Shown piece by piece: positions 19,345-28,606 of a stretch of DNA of 64,000 nucleotides (position 1 is its first letter; the number at the start of each line of letters is the position of its first letter). Made by a program: the position numbers and the translations under genes. Under the pieces are notes generated by a model, which made no database searches, was not told where the DNA came from, and saw only the letters and a program-made list of their open reading frames with translations. The stretch is from assembly GCF_000819785.1 (NCBI RefSeq), contig NZ_CDBK01000101.1, positions 1-64,000 on the forward strand. The letters are read 5' to 3'. Source of the DNA: Aeromonas caviae. Lineage in GTDB: Bacteria > Pseudomonadota > Gammaproteobacteria > Enterobacterales > Aeromonadaceae.

Positions 19345-21414
19345 ATGGCACAACATACATTTCTGGTAGAGATCGGTACTGCTGAGCTGCCGCCCAAAGC
19401 CCTGCGCTCCCTGGCCGAAGCCTTTGCCGACAACTTCAAAGCCGAACTGACCAAGGCCGATCTGGCCTTCGGCGACGTCGAGTGGTTTGCTTCACCGCGC
19501 CGTCTGGCGCTGAAGGTAAGCGAGCTGGCTGGCGAGCAGCCGAGCAAGAGCGTCGAGAAGCGCGGCCCGGCCGTGGCCCAGGCGTTCGATGCCGAAGGTA
19601 AGCCGACCAAGGCTGCCGAAGGCTGGGCCCGTGGCAACGGCATCACCGTTGAGCAGGCCGAGCGTCTGGTCACCGACAAGGGCGAGTGGCTGGTTCACAC
19701 CGCCAAGGTCGAAGGCCGTCCGGCCAAAGAGTTGTTGGGTGAGCTGGTTAGCCAAGCGCTGGCCAAGCTGCCGATCCCCAAGATGATGCGCTGGGGCGAC
19801 AAGACCATCCAGTTCGTGCGTCCGGTGTTCACCGTGACCCTGCTGCTGGATGGGGATCTGGTGCCCGCCCACATTCTGGGTATCGACTCTGCCCGCACCA
19901 TCCGCGGTCACCGCTTTATGGGCGAGAGCGAGTTCACCATCGACAACGCCAGCCAGTACCCGCAGATCCTGCAGGAGCGCGGCATGGTGATTGCCGACTT
20001 CATGGCGCGCAAGGCCAAGATCAAGGTTGACGTCGAAGCGGCCGCTGCCGCCTTCGGTGGCGTGGCCGATCTGGACGACGCCCTGCTGGAAGAAGTGACC
20101 GCACTGGTCGAGTGGCCTGTGGTGCTGACCGCCAACTTCGAAGAGAAGTTCCTGGCCGTGCCGGCTGAAGCGCTGGTGCACACCATGAAGGGTGACCAGA
20201 AGTACTTCCCGGTCTACGACAAGAACGGCAAGCTGCTGCCGAAGTTCATCTTCGTCACCAACATCGAGTCCAAAGACCCGAGCCAGATCATCAGCGGCAA
20301 CGAGAAGGTGGTTCGTCCCCGTCTCTCTGACGCCGAGTTCTTCTTCAAGACCGACCTCAAGCAGACCCTGGCCTCCCGCCTGCCGCGCCTTGAAACCGTG
20401 CTGTTCCAGCAACAGCTGGGCACCGTCAAGGCCAAGGTCGAGCGTATCGAGACCGTCGCCGGCTTTATCGCCGAGCGTATCGGCGCCGACGTGGCTCAGG
20501 CCAAGCGTGCCGGTCTGCTCTCCAAGTGTGACCTGATGACCAACATGGTCGGCGAGTTCACCGACACCCAGGGTGTCATGGGGATGCACTACGCCCGTCA
20601 CGATGGCGAAGACGAAGCGGTGGCCGTGGCTCTCAACGAGCAGTACATGCCGCGCTTTGCCGGTGATGCCCTGCCGTCCGGTCTGGTTGCCTGCGCCGTC
20701 GCGCTGGCCGACAAGTTCGACACCCTGGCCGGTATCTTCGGCATCGGTATGCTGCCGAAGGGTGACAAGGACCCGTTCGCCCTGCGTCGCGCCGCCATCG
20801 GTGCCCTGCGCATCATGACCGAGAAGCAGCTGGATCTGGATCTGGTTGAACTGGTTGAAGAAGCAGTACGCGTCTACGGCGACAAGCTGACCAACAAAAC
20901 CGTCGTCACCGACGTGGTCGACTTTATGCTGGGCCGCTTCCGCGCTGCCTATCAGGACGAAGGCATCGGTGCCGACGTGGTGCTGGCCGTACTGGCCCGC
21001 CGCCCGACCCGTCCGCTCGACTTCGATCGTCGCGTCAAGGCCGTCAGCCACTTCCGCACGCTGGATGCCGCACTGGCACTGGCTGCCGCCAACAAGCGCG
21101 TGAGCAACATTCTGGCCAAGGTCGAGGTTCCATTGCCCACAACCGTCAAACCGGAACTGCTGGTCGATGCCGCCGAGAAGGCGCTGGCCACCCAGGTTGC
21201 CGAACTGCAAGCCGAACTGGCCCCGCTGTTCGCTGCCGGTGACTATCAGGCTGCCCTCACCCGTCTGGCCGCCCTGCGCGAGCCGGTCGATACCTTCTTC
21301 AACGAAGTCATGGTGATGGCCGACGACGAAGCCCTCAAGGCCAACCGTCTGGCGCTGCTGAACAACCTGCGTAACCTGTTCCTGCAAGTCGCGGATATCT
21401 CGCTGCTGCAGTGA
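19345..21414 (+). CDS. glyS: Glycine-tRNA ligase beta subunit
   Basis: GlyS supplies the tRNA-binding half of the bacterial glycyl-tRNA synthetase. The length of 689 residues equals E. coli GlyS. An HD-like domain lies in the middle ([16 protein letters not shown]) and an anticodon-binding, arginyl-tRNA-synthetase-like domain lies at the C-terminus ([20 protein letters not shown]). A hairpin terminator starts 21 bp after the stop and marks the edge of the conserved block. Confidence 0.97.
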   Translation: MAQHTFLVEIGTAELPPKALRSLAEAFADNFKAELTKADLAFGDVEWFASPRRLALKVSELAGEQPSKSVEKRGPAVAQAFDAEGKPTKAAEGWARGNGITVEQAERLVTDKGEWLVHTAKVEGRPAKELLGELVSQALAKLPIPKMMRWGDKTIQFVRPVFTVTLLLDGDLVPAHILGIDSARTIRGHRFMGESEFTIDNASQYPQILQERGMVIADFMARKAKIKVDVEAAAAAFGGVADLDDALLEEVTALVEWPVVLTANFEEKFLAVPAEALVHTMKGDQKYFPVYDKNGKLLPKFIFVTNIESKDPSQIISGNEKVVRPRLSDAEFFFKTDLKQTLASRLPRLETVLFQQQLGTVKAKVERIETVAGFIAERIGADVAQAKRAGLLSKCDLMTNMVGEFTDTQGVMGMHYARHDGEDEAVAVALNEQYMPRFAGDALPSGLVACAVALADKFDTLAGIFGIGMLPKGDKDPFALRRAAIGALRIMTEKQLDLDLVELVEEAVRVYGDKLTNKTVVTDVVDFMLGRFRAAYQDEGIGADVVLAVLARRPTRPLDFDRRVKAVSHFRTLDAALALAAANKRVSNILAKVEVPLPTTVKPELLVDAAEKALATQVAELQAELAPLFAAGDYQAALTRLAALREPVDTFFNEVMVMADDEALKANRLALLNNLRNLFLQVADISLLQ

Positions 21415-21435
21415 TTGAGGTTTGTTGGCTAGATC

Positions 21436-21464
21436 AAAAAACGGCGCCGAAAGGCGCCGTTTTT
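21436..21464 (+). terminator. Rho-independent terminator after glyQS
   Basis: The stem ACGGCGCC (21441-21448) / GGCGCCGT (21453-21460) has a GAAA tetraloop and is flanked by AAAAA and TTTT. The AT-rich insert begins directly after it. Confidence 0.93.
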
Positions 21465-21518
21465 ATTAAAAATAGATTAATCTATCACCTTCGTTTGCAC
21501 ACGATAGGTAACACTAAT

Positions 21519-22688
21519 ATGTTCTTTCATGTGGATGAATCAGGTAATACAGGCAATCAACTTTTTGATAAAAATCAACCTATATTAACTTATGGCGTTC
21601 TATCCAGCACATTGAACGTAGATGCATTAGGAAAACAGTGGTTCAAAGATATAACAAAGAAGCTCGACATTGATTGCCTTCACGCAAATCATCTCGGAGT
21701 CAATAAACTAACTGAGATCTCACGAGAGCTTTATCTATTACAGGATAAATTCAAATTTTCATTTGATTATTATTTCATTGAAAAAAGAGCCCTAGCTGTT
21801 GTTTGTCTTTTTGACGCTATATTTGATGCTGGTATCAACCCTGCTGTTAGATGGGATACATATTGGACCCCTATGCGCTATCTTATAATACTTAAGTTGG
21901 CTGCTATTTTAGATGATGACATTTTAAAGAAAACATGGGCACTATGCACATGTAAATACATAGAAAATAAAGAATCAGACATCATTCAGACCCTAGAAGA
22001 AATAAGATCTATTGCAAACACTTCATTCTTGGATGCTCGTTCAAAAGAAATAATAATTAATGCGCTTGGGTTCGCAATAAAAAACCCTCTAGCAATGGAC
22101 TTTGGTCAGCCTGATGAAAAAGCAATATCACCAAATGCAGTTGGATTTCAATTCGTTGCTTCAAGTATTTCTAGACGACTAAAATTAAAAAATAGAAAAA
22201 AAGCTCTATCAATAACAGTTGATATGCAAACACAGTTTAATAAAGCACAAATTGAGACATATCGAAATGCCAGTTTGATTTCTGATGGAATGAAAAGAGC
22301 AACACAGGAAGACAGAAACAAATATCTTAACCATCCATTGTTTGCATCAATAGAAAAATCAGACCTGATAAATAAAAACTTAATCAACAGTAACCTTGAA
22401 ATATCAAAAAGCCAAGAGTCTATTGGTTTACAGATTGTAGATATATACCTTTGGATAACAAACAGGATTATATTAAAGAAAGAATTGTCAACCGAGTTAC
22501 GTGTTATAGGGTCACTATTTTTAAAACAATCTTATGTAGATGGAATTTCCTTTTCTGGTATGGAAGAAAGATTTACACGATTTGAATCAATACTTCCTGA
22601 CTTGGATGAAATAACAAAAGAACAGGCAGATATGGCCAATAAATTTATGGCTGCACATCGTTCCACACTAAACGATTTGGGGTTGTAA
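21519..22688 (+). CDS. DUF3800 domain protein, probably acquired
   Basis: The 389-residue product begins MFFHVDESGNTGNQLF, the signature of DUF3800, a family with an RNase H-like fold. The presumed metal-binding acids are Asp6/Glu7, Asp235 in ITVDMQTQF and Asp308 in SIGLQIVDIYLW. Catalytic activity is inferred from family structure only. DUF3800 genes are frequent in mobile and defence-associated DNA. Base composition is strikingly AT-rich: 15 G/C of 60 at 22141-22200, against 41 of 60 at 20461-20520 in glyS. AGGT lies 8 bases before the ATG at 21519. It stands alone, with no partner gene and no integrase nearby. Confidence 0.82.
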   Translation: MFFHVDESGNTGNQLFDKNQPILTYGVLSSTLNVDALGKQWFKDITKKLDIDCLHANHLGVNKLTEISRELYLLQDKFKFSFDYYFIEKRALAVVCLFDAIFDAGINPAVRWDTYWTPMRYLIILKLAAILDDDILKKTWALCTCKYIENKESDIIQTLEEIRSIANTSFLDARSKEIIINALGFAIKNPLAMDFGQPDEKAISPNAVGFQFVASSISRRLKLKNRKKALSITVDMQTQFNKAQIETYRNASLISDGMKRATQEDRNKYLNHPLFASIEKSDLINKNLINSNLEISKSQESIGLQIVDIYLWITNRIILKKELSTELRVIGSLFLKQSYVDGISFSGMEERFTRFESILPDLDEITKEQADMANKFMAAHRSTLNDLGL

Positions 22689-22690
22689 CT

Positions 22691-22725
22691 CGTAGGTTCG
22701 ATTAACCGTCAGGCGTAATCTGACG
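22691..22725. repeat. Dispersed palindromic repeat, unit 1
   Basis: CGTAGGTTCGATTA (22691-22704) is followed by the hairpin CGTCAG / CTGACG (22707-22712, 22720-22725). The GTAGGTTCGATTA edge recurs inverted at 22845-22857. Confidence 0.6.
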
Positions 22726-22830
22726 TTCGCGTAAATGGATTATCCCGCCATCACGGCCAGTAGAATTTCCTCCTCCGGCTGGCCGATCCTGCTTCATGGC
22801 AACAACCGCGATCAAAGTCTCTCGATCGTC

Positions 22831-22857
22831 CGATTATGCTTCGCTAATCGAACCTAC
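22831..22857. repeat. Dispersed palindromic repeat, unit 2
   Basis: The hairpin CGATTA / TAATCG (22831-22836, 22845-22850) runs into AACCTAC. On the minus strand it reads GTAGGTTCGATTAGCGAAGC, the form of a common proteobacterial intergenic palindrome. With unit 1 it gives a 13-bp inverted repeat around about 140 bp. Confidence 0.65.
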
Positions 22858-22962
22858 AGAAGGTGGTGAAATTTGGTGAATGCCGGTCGGTACCGGACAT
22901 CGAGAAATCCAACATTGACCTTGGGTTGGCATAACGCCCCCTCATCCCCAACGGGGGCAACT

Positions 22963-22998
22963 CGCAGGTTCGATGACGCTTTGCTCATCGAACCTGCG
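22963..22998. repeat. Dispersed palindromic repeat, unit 3
   Basis: A perfect 14-bp stem CGCAGGTTCGATGA / TCATCGAACCTGCG encloses an 8-base loop. It is the same type as the other two units, with GCAGG for GTAGG. There is no T tract. Confidence 0.7.
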
Positions 22999-23412
22999 GG
23001 GCTGTGGCTGGCGCATTATGCTGGTTGCTCAAGATCGGCCAGTGGCCTTTGCGGGCCTCGAATCGGCCTATTTGTGCCATCGGGGCACACTGCGAGGAGG
23101 CATAAGCAAAAATGGGGGCATTTTCCGCAATGCCATCGAATCAGCTTATACCGCTTGCCCCGACTGGTTGGCGGGCAAGACGTGGCCTTGGAGGATGCCA
23201 GCGAGGTCAATCCCGGTCCCGAAAAAGGGACAAACAGGCCCACAAGCGGCGGCGCCTGACCCACCATGGACGCCTGTCGGGCAGAAACCAGACCAACCTC
23301 TGATATGCCAGAAGACGGCCTGCCTATCCGGAGGAATAACCTCTGCCGGCGAGAGAGGAGCTGTTATCCTTTGAGGCAATCTCTCGCGACCCCACGCCTT
23401 GAAAGGACCGTC
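22999..23412. other. Gene-free interval after the palindromes
   Basis: About 410 bases contain several overlapping plus-strand frames of up to about 130 codons with no ribosome site and no recognisable domain. GC returns to the chromosomal level. It probably holds the promoter of the EAL gene and relic DNA of the insertion. Confidence 0.45.
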
Positions 23413-24177
23413 ATGGACATACCTGCCGCCCCGTCCTCCCCCCTCTGCCAGCAGTGTCATGAGCAGGTGGATCTCGACTTCGATTTCACCATGGCCTTCC
23501 AGCCCATCGTCGATTGCAGCCAGCGCACCCTCTTCGGCTATGAGGCCCTGGTGCGGGGGCTCAACAACGAGTCGGCGCAAAGCGTGATCGACCGGGTCAA
23601 CGACGACAACCGCTACCGCTTCGATCAGCTGTGCCGGATCAAGGCCATCGCGCTGGCGGCACGGCTCGGGATGAAGGGGATGCTGAGCATCAACTTCCTA
23701 CCCAATGCGGTCTATCGCCCGGAGCGCTGCATCCGCACCACGTTGCAGGCGGCCCGCGAGCATCTCTTTCCCATCGAGCAGATCATGTTCGAGTTCACCG
23801 AGGTGGAACAGGTGCAGGACAACCGCCATATTCGCGGCATCGTGGATCACTATCAGGCCCTGGGCTTCAAGACGGCGATCGACGACTTTGGCGCCGGTTA
23901 CTCGGGCCTGAGTCTGCTGGCCGATTTTCGCCCCGACATCGTCAAACTCGATATGCACCTGCTGCGCGGCATCGACCAGGACCCGATCCGTCAGGCCATC
24001 GTTCGCCACTGTCTGGCGCTGTTTACGGAGTTGCAGATCACCCCGCTGGCGGAAGGGGTCGAGACCCGCGACGAGATGGCCTGCCTGCGGGAGATGGGCG
24101 TCAGCCTGATGCAGGGCTATCTGTTTGCCCGCCCCGGCTTCGAAACCCTGCCCGAGGTGGATTTCGCCAGCCTGTGA
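23413..24177 (+). CDS. Stand-alone EAL-domain cyclic-di-GMP phosphodiesterase
   Basis: The 254-residue protein is almost only an EAL domain, which hydrolyses c-di-GMP to pGpG. The key motifs are present: EAL at 44-46 (GYEALVRG), the Asn of SINFLPNAVY, the Glu of FEFTEVE, IDDFGAGYSGL, the Lys of VKLDMHLL and LAEGVE. Activity is therefore likely. A short N-terminal CQQC pair (12-15) could bind metal or respond to redox state. AAAGGA lies 6 bases before the ATG. The gene downstream encodes a periplasmic binding protein, but 165 bp separate them. Confidence 0.88.
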   Translation: MDIPAAPSSPLCQQCHEQVDLDFDFTMAFQPIVDCSQRTLFGYEALVRGLNNESAQSVIDRVNDDNRYRFDQLCRIKAIALAARLGMKGMLSINFLPNAVYRPERCIRTTLQAAREHLFPIEQIMFEFTEVEQVQDNRHIRGIVDHYQALGFKTAIDDFGAGYSGLSLLADFRPDIVKLDMHLLRGIDQDPIRQAIVRHCLALFTELQITPLAEGVETRDEMACLREMGVSLMQGYLFARPGFETLPEVDFASL

Positions 24178-24342
24178 GCGGCGCTGGCCATCTCCCTTGG
24201 TTGGCGTTCATTCGGGCAAGGCGGGACGGGAGGCGGCCTGGAGGGTATCCACGGGCGGACGGCAGAAAGCGCTGGACCGGGCAACCCCCTGGGCTAGGAT
24301 AGGACTGTCACCCTTTGCAACCACCGCTCTGACAGGGACACC

Positions 24343-25116
24343 ATGGCGCAGGTTTCAGGATACCGCTTCTTCGCTCTTTCACTGCTCTTGCTGCTGGCCT
24401 TCCAGGTATGGGGGGCGCAAGGCAGGGGCAACATCACACTGGTGAGCTCCCTTGAAACCAGGGAGTCCCCCTATGGTCGCTGGCTAGATCTCATCTATCG
24501 GGATGCGTTCGCCCGCCTGGGCTATGACTTCCAGTACCAGGGCTACCCCGGGGGACGGGCCCCCCTGCTGGCAGAGCAGGGACAGGTCGATGGCGAGATC
24601 CACCGCGCCGCCAGCTACCAGCAGCAGACCCGCACCCTCCAGCGCGTGCCAGAGCCCCATTTCGCCGTCTCCTATCAGGCCTATGCCCACCAGCCCGGGA
24701 TCCAGCTGCAGGGGTGGCACAGCCTGCAGGGCACCGGTTATCGGGTCGAGTTTCGCCGTGGCGCCAAGCTGCCGGAGATGATGCTGGGCAAGGTGGTGGC
24801 ACCGAACCGGCTCTTTGCCATCGCCACCGCCGAGCAGGGGATGGGCAAGCTGCTCAAGGGGCGCAGTGACCTCTATGTGGAGCAGACCCTGATTGCCAGC
24901 CAGGCCCTGGCCGCCCTGACGCGCCAGGACCCGGGCTATGCCGGCATCTACTCCGCCGGGGTGATGGAGCTGGCCGATTCTTACGTCTACCTGCACGAAC
25001 GGCATCAGGATCTGCTGGCCCCCCTTGCCGGCGTGATCCGGCAAATGAAGCAGGACGGCACGGTGGCGCGCTATGAGCAGCAGGCCATGGCGGCTGGGGG
25101 CACCAGCCAACCTTAA
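24343..25116 (+). CDS. Exported solute-binding protein (amino acid type 3 family)
   Basis: The 257-residue product has a signal peptide (hydrophobic core FFALSLLLLLAFQVWG) and a bacterial type 3 solute-binding fold: ITLVSSLETRESPYGRWLDLIYRDAF, YPGGRAPLL, and a C-terminal helix with MKQDGTVARYEQQ. Many such Aeromonas and Vibrio proteins are orphans without a transporter. No permease or ATPase lies nearby. The ligand is unknown. A sensory link to the upstream EAL gene is possible but rests only on adjacency. Confidence 0.78.
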   Translation: MAQVSGYRFFALSLLLLLAFQVWGAQGRGNITLVSSLETRESPYGRWLDLIYRDAFARLGYDFQYQGYPGGRAPLLAEQGQVDGEIHRAASYQQQTRTLQRVPEPHFAVSYQAYAHQPGIQLQGWHSLQGTGYRVEFRRGAKLPEMMLGKVVAPNRLFAIATAEQGMGKLLKGRSDLYVEQTLIASQALAALTRQDPGYAGIYSAGVMELADSYVYLHERHQDLLAPLAGVIRQMKQDGTVARYEQQAMAAGGTSQP

Positions 25117-25454
25117 CGTCCTCTTTTTCCGCACGCCTTCCCGCGCCCTGACCATGCAGGAGACCCGGGGCGATCAATTCTGTCGCAGACTCATGGCTGC
25201 AGCGGGCACCCTGTTCGTCAACACCACGTTGACAAAAACGCCTCCTGTATCAGGAAACTCGCCATATAAAACCCCATCGACCTTGTGTTCATCTGGCTTG
25301 CGGCCAAAAGGCACCATGTCCGTCTGTGCATACCCCAAATCTTGCAACATCCCCCACTCCGACCGCCCCATCATTTCGATGGAGTCGCGTCATCGTTCAG
25401 GCATATCTTCCCCTCGAGGCCCGTGCCAGGGCCCGATCACAGGAGCAATACATA
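25117..25454. other. Interval before the lysozyme inhibitor gene
   Basis: The interval holds a possible minus-strand coding remnant (25174-25374) and the leader of the lysozyme inhibitor gene, whose AGGAG site is at 25441-25445. No promoter pair is clear. The left part is less GC-rich than the genes around it. Confidence 0.4.
25174..25374 (-). pseudogene. Possible C-terminal remnant of an unknown protein
   Basis: A 66-codon minus-strand frame reads like real protein (GRSEWGMLQDLGYAQTD, GRKPDEHKVDGVLYGEF, PDTGGVFVNVVLTNR) rather than a GC-skewed shadow frame. It has no clear ribosome site, and a stop lies a few codons upstream of the first ATG. It may be the end of a broken gene. The family is not recognised and the call is weak. 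Confidence 0.3.
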
Positions 25455-25859
25455 ATGAAAAAAGCAGTAACGGCCGCCTTGCTGGCCATGATGATGGCGG
25501 CCTCGGTTCAGGCGGCAGACAAGGTGACCACGGTGCCGGTGCACTTCGCCAAAGGCGCGCACAGCGCCAAGGTTGACGGCACCTTCTCCGGTTATGACAC
25601 CATCAACTACACCCTGGGCGCCAAAGAAGGCCAGACCATGACGGTCGCCATCACCGGCAGCACCAATGCCAACTTCAACGTCTTCGCACCGGGCGCCATC
25701 CCGGGTCAGGCCGAGGCACTGGGCGGCGGCAACGTGGACACAAAATGGCAAGGCACCCTGCCCAAGTCGGGCAAGTACCTGATCCAGGTCTACCAGATGC
25801 GCGCCACCGCCCGTAACGGCGCCAAGGTCCCTCACTCCCTGTCGGTCGGCATTCAATAA
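25455..25859 (+). CDS. Periplasmic lysozyme inhibitor, PliI/PliG family
   Basis: The 134-residue protein has a signal peptide (MKKAVTAALLAMMMAASVQA). A small beta-sandwich follows with the inhibitor features VHFAKGAHSAKVDG, SGYDTINYTLGAKEGQ and the LPKSGKYLIQVYQMRATAR loop containing the SGxY motif. Family members protect cells from invertebrate (i-type) or goose-type lysozymes of hosts and predators; which type is bound here cannot be decided by eye. AGGAG lies 9 bases before the ATG. It is monocistronic and ends at a strong terminator. Confidence 0.8.
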   Translation: MKKAVTAALLAMMMAASVQAADKVTTVPVHFAKGAHSAKVDGTFSGYDTINYTLGAKEGQTMTVAITGSTNANFNVFAPGAIPGQAEALGGGNVDTKWQGTLPKSGKYLIQVYQMRATARNGAKVPHSLSVGIQ

Positions 25860-25888
25860 CCGACGCCAATATTGCCTGTGTGACAAGC

Positions 25889-25915
25889 AAGAAGGAGCCC
25901 ATGAGGCTCCTTCTT
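25889..25915. terminator. Bidirectional terminator between inhibitor and permease genes
   Basis: The stem AAGAAGGAGCC (25889-25899) / GGCTCCTTCTT (25905-25915) has a CATGA loop and serves both convergent genes. Confidence 0.9.
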
Positions 25916-25940
25916 TGTTACTGCGGTATGGCAGAAGCTA

Positions 25941-27161
25941 TCAGCCGGTATAGACAGGCAGCAGCCCCGCCATGTTGAGCAGGTGGATGGCGGCGGTCAG
26001 CACGCCGAACAGGATCACCAGGACGATCATGAAGAGGCCGCCGGGGGCGCGGAAACCCTCGCCACCTTCTTCGCGCCGGGCCGCCCGCACCTTCCAGGCC
26101 AGCAGGGGCGGGATGATGCAGGTCCACAGGGTCGCTACGGCGCCCGCATAGCCGATGGCCACCAGGAAGCCGAACGGGAACAGCAAGGAGAGCACCAGGG
26201 GCGGCAGGAAGGTCACCGCCCAGGACTTGGCGCGGCCACCCCGGCTGTTGTCGAACTTGAACAGATCCGCCAGGTAGTCGAACACCCCGAGCCCCACCCC
26301 GATGAAGGAGGAGAGGATGGCCGCCATGGAGAAGGCGTTGAGGGCGCTGGCCACCGCCTTGGACTCGATCACCGAACCAAGAGCCTTGAGCAGGGCATCC
26401 ACGTTGCCCCCCTCCGCGATCACCGGGCCGAACTCGCTACGGGGCAGGTTGCCAAAGACGCTCACCAGCCAGATGAGGTAAAACGCGAGCGCGATCAGGG
26501 TGCCTCCCAGAATGGCGCGGCTGGCGCGACGCTCTTCACCGTAGTAGGCGCGCATGGAGGAGACCGAATGGTGGTAGCCGAACGAGGTGAGCGCCACCGG
26601 CAGCATCACCAGGGCATAGGGGGCGTAGCTCACTTCGCTGCCCACCCGGTCGAGCAGCAGATCGAGGCGCACGTTCATCGACAGGCCCGAGATGCCGAAG
26701 GCAAAGCTCAGCCCCATCAGGATCACCAGCAACACCGAGATGCGGTCCACCGCCCGGGTGGAGTGCCACACCAGCAGGGAGAAGGCCAGGGTAAAGAGCA
26801 CGGACGCCCACTGGCTGCCCATCCCCGTCATGCCGTCGATGATGAGACCGGCCGAGGTGATGTAGGCATAGAGCAGGATGCCGCCGACGAAATAAACGCT
26901 GAGATTGTTGAGGGCGTTGACCTTCTCCCCCAGCAGATCCCGGGTCACGGTATCGAAGGAGACGCGCAGGGGATAGCCCCGATAGGACTCCAGCAGCATC
27001 CAGCCGGAGACCGTCATCACCACCATGGTCAGTGCCACCGCGAGCATGGACCAGAGGGTCCAGGCGCCCGCCCCCGCACTCGGCAGCCCCAGCATGCCGG
27101 CCCCCACACAGACGCCGGCAATGATACATGCCCCGCCCACCAACGATGGTTTCTGTTCCAT
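25941..27161 (-). CDS. Aromatic amino acid permease (Mtr/TnaB/TyrP family), distal copy
   Basis: This 406-residue inner-membrane protein has about 11 hydrophobic segments and belongs to the hydroxy/aromatic amino acid permease family: GGACIIAGVCVGAGMLGLP at the start, SFGYHHSVSSM, GVFDYLADLFKFDNSRGG. It is a close paralogue of the neighbour at 27360-28574. Being downstream of tnaA and a TnaB-like gene, it probably imports tryptophan or tyrosine. A GGGGGAG site precedes the ATG. Specificity cannot be set from sequence. Confidence 0.85.
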   Translation of the reverse strand: MEQKPSLVGGACIIAGVCVGAGMLGLPSAGAGAWTLWSMLAVALTMVVMTVSGWMLLESYRGYPLRVSFDTVTRDLLGEKVNALNNLSVYFVGGILLYAYITSAGLIIDGMTGMGSQWASVLFTLAFSLLVWHSTRAVDRISVLLVILMGLSFAFGISGLSMNVRLDLLLDRVGSEVSYAPYALVMLPVALTSFGYHHSVSSMRAYYGEERRASRAILGGTLIALAFYLIWLVSVFGNLPRSEFGPVIAEGGNVDALLKALGSVIESKAVASALNAFSMAAILSSFIGVGLGVFDYLADLFKFDNSRGGRAKSWAVTFLPPLVLSLLFPFGFLVAIGYAGAVATLWTCIIPPLLAWKVRAARREEGGEGFRAPGGLFMIVLVILFGVLTAAIHLLNMAGLLPVYTG

Positions 27162-27359
27162 TACTCCCCCAAACGGATTGTCGACTGGTCACGGCACACC
27201 GCCGTGCTTCTCCTGCGTTCGCCACTGCTGGCGCCGGGGGACTTTACCCTGCATGCCTTCGGGTATCAAATCCAGAGGGGAAATGGGGGGAAACGGGCCG
27301 GATCCTGCGCCCCATCCGTGGAATATGCTCGGGATGGGGCCAGGTTCAGCACACCAGGG

Positions 27360-28574
27360 TCAGCCGGTGTAGACGGGCAGCAGACCCGCCATGGCCATCA
27401 GGTGGAAGATGGCGGTAAGCACCCCGAAGACGATGACGGCCACCACCATGGGCTGGCCGCCGGGAGCCTTGAACCCCGCCTCGTCCGGGGCCAGCTCCCG
27501 GGACTTCTTCGCCAGCAGGGCCGGGATGATGCAGGCCCAGACGGTCGCCGCGGCCCCGGCATAGCCGATGGCCACCACGAAGCCGAACGGGAACATCAGG
27601 GAGAGCGCCAGGGGGGGCAGGAAGGTCACCGCCCAGGACTTGGTGCGACCGGCGCGGCTGTTGTCGAACCGGAACAGATCCGCCAGATAGTCGAACACCC
27701 CGAGCCCCACCCCGATGAAGGAGGAGAGGATGGCCGCCATGGAGAAGAGGTTGATGGCCTGGGAGACCTGCCTGGACTCGATCACCGAGGCCAGCGCCCC
27801 GAGCAGCACATCCACGTCGCCCCCCTTGGCGATGACGGGGCCGAAGGCGGGACGAGGCAGGTTGCCGAAGATGCTGAGCAGCCACAGCAGATAGAGCGCC
27901 AGGGCGATCAGGGTCCCCCCCAGGATCGCCTGCCTGGCTTTCTGCTCCTCGCCGTAATAGGCGCGCATCGATGCCACCGAGTGGTGGTAGCCAAACGAGG
28001 TGAGCGCCACCGGCAACATGGCCAGGGCGTAAGGGGCGCGGCCCAGCTCCTCGGCAAAGGAGTTGAACAGCTTGGCGGTGTCGACCTTGCTGGCAAGCCC
28101 GGAGACCCCGAACACGAAGCTCAGCACCATGAAGACGATCAGGACGACCGAAATCCTGTCCACCGCCCGGGTCGAATGCCAGACGAACCAGGAGAACACC
28201 AGCACAAACAACACCGAGGCCAGCTGGCTATTGATGCCCAGCAGGCCGCCCAGGATGAGACCCGACGAGGTGATGTAGGCATAGAGCAAAATGCCGCCCA
28301 CGAAATAGACGGTGAGGTTGTTGAAGAGATTGATCCTGCGACCGAGCAGATCCTTGGTCACCGAGTTGAAGGAGGCAGTCAATGCGTAGGGTTTCAGGGC
28401 TTCCAGCAGCATCCAGCCTGAAACCGTCATGATGACCATGGTGAGAATGATGGCGAGGGTTGACCAGCTGGTCCAGGCCCCGGCTCCCGCGCTCGGCAGC
28501 CCCAGCATGCCGGCACCGACACAGACGCTGGCAATGATGCAGGCCCCTCCGATGACGGACGGTGTTGATGTCAT
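27360..28574 (-). CDS. tnaB: Tryptophan permease of the tna operon (TnaB-like)
   Basis: This 404-residue permease of the Mtr/TnaB/TyrP family lies directly after tnaA, the place of tnaB in E. coli. Motifs include GACIIASVCVGAGMLGLP, SFGYHHSVASM, GDVDVLLGALAS and GVFDYLADLFRFDNSRAG. The ATG at 28574 has GGAG 8 bases upstream; a GTG three codons earlier is less likely. A terminator-like hairpin separates it from tnaA, so its expression may be lower. Tandem duplication gave the second copy downstream. Confidence 0.83.
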   Translation of the reverse strand: MTSTPSVIGGACIIASVCVGAGMLGLPSAGAGAWTSWSTLAIILTMVIMTVSGWMLLEALKPYALTASFNSVTKDLLGRRINLFNNLTVYFVGGILLYAYITSSGLILGGLLGINSQLASVLFVLVFSWFVWHSTRAVDRISVVLIVFMVLSFVFGVSGLASKVDTAKLFNSFAEELGRAPYALAMLPVALTSFGYHHSVASMRAYYGEEQKARQAILGGTLIALALYLLWLLSIFGNLPRPAFGPVIAKGGDVDVLLGALASVIESRQVSQAINLFSMAAILSSFIGVGLGVFDYLADLFRFDNSRAGRTKSWAVTFLPPLALSLMFPFGFVVAIGYAGAAATVWACIIPALLAKKSRELAPDEAGFKAPGGQPMVVAVIVFGVLTAIFHLMAMAGLLPVYTG

Positions 28575-28606
28575 GTGTGTCACTCCAAATCTTTCACAGA
28601 GCAGTG

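Noticed and set aside
22873-23374. Two overlapping plus-strand frames of 128 and 133 codons
   Set aside because: No ribosome site, no domain, and they run through the palindromic repeat; treated as non-coding.
25983-28421. 812-codon plus-strand frame
   Set aside because: It runs antisense through both permease genes with low-complexity His/Gly/Gln sequence; there are no motifs or start signals.
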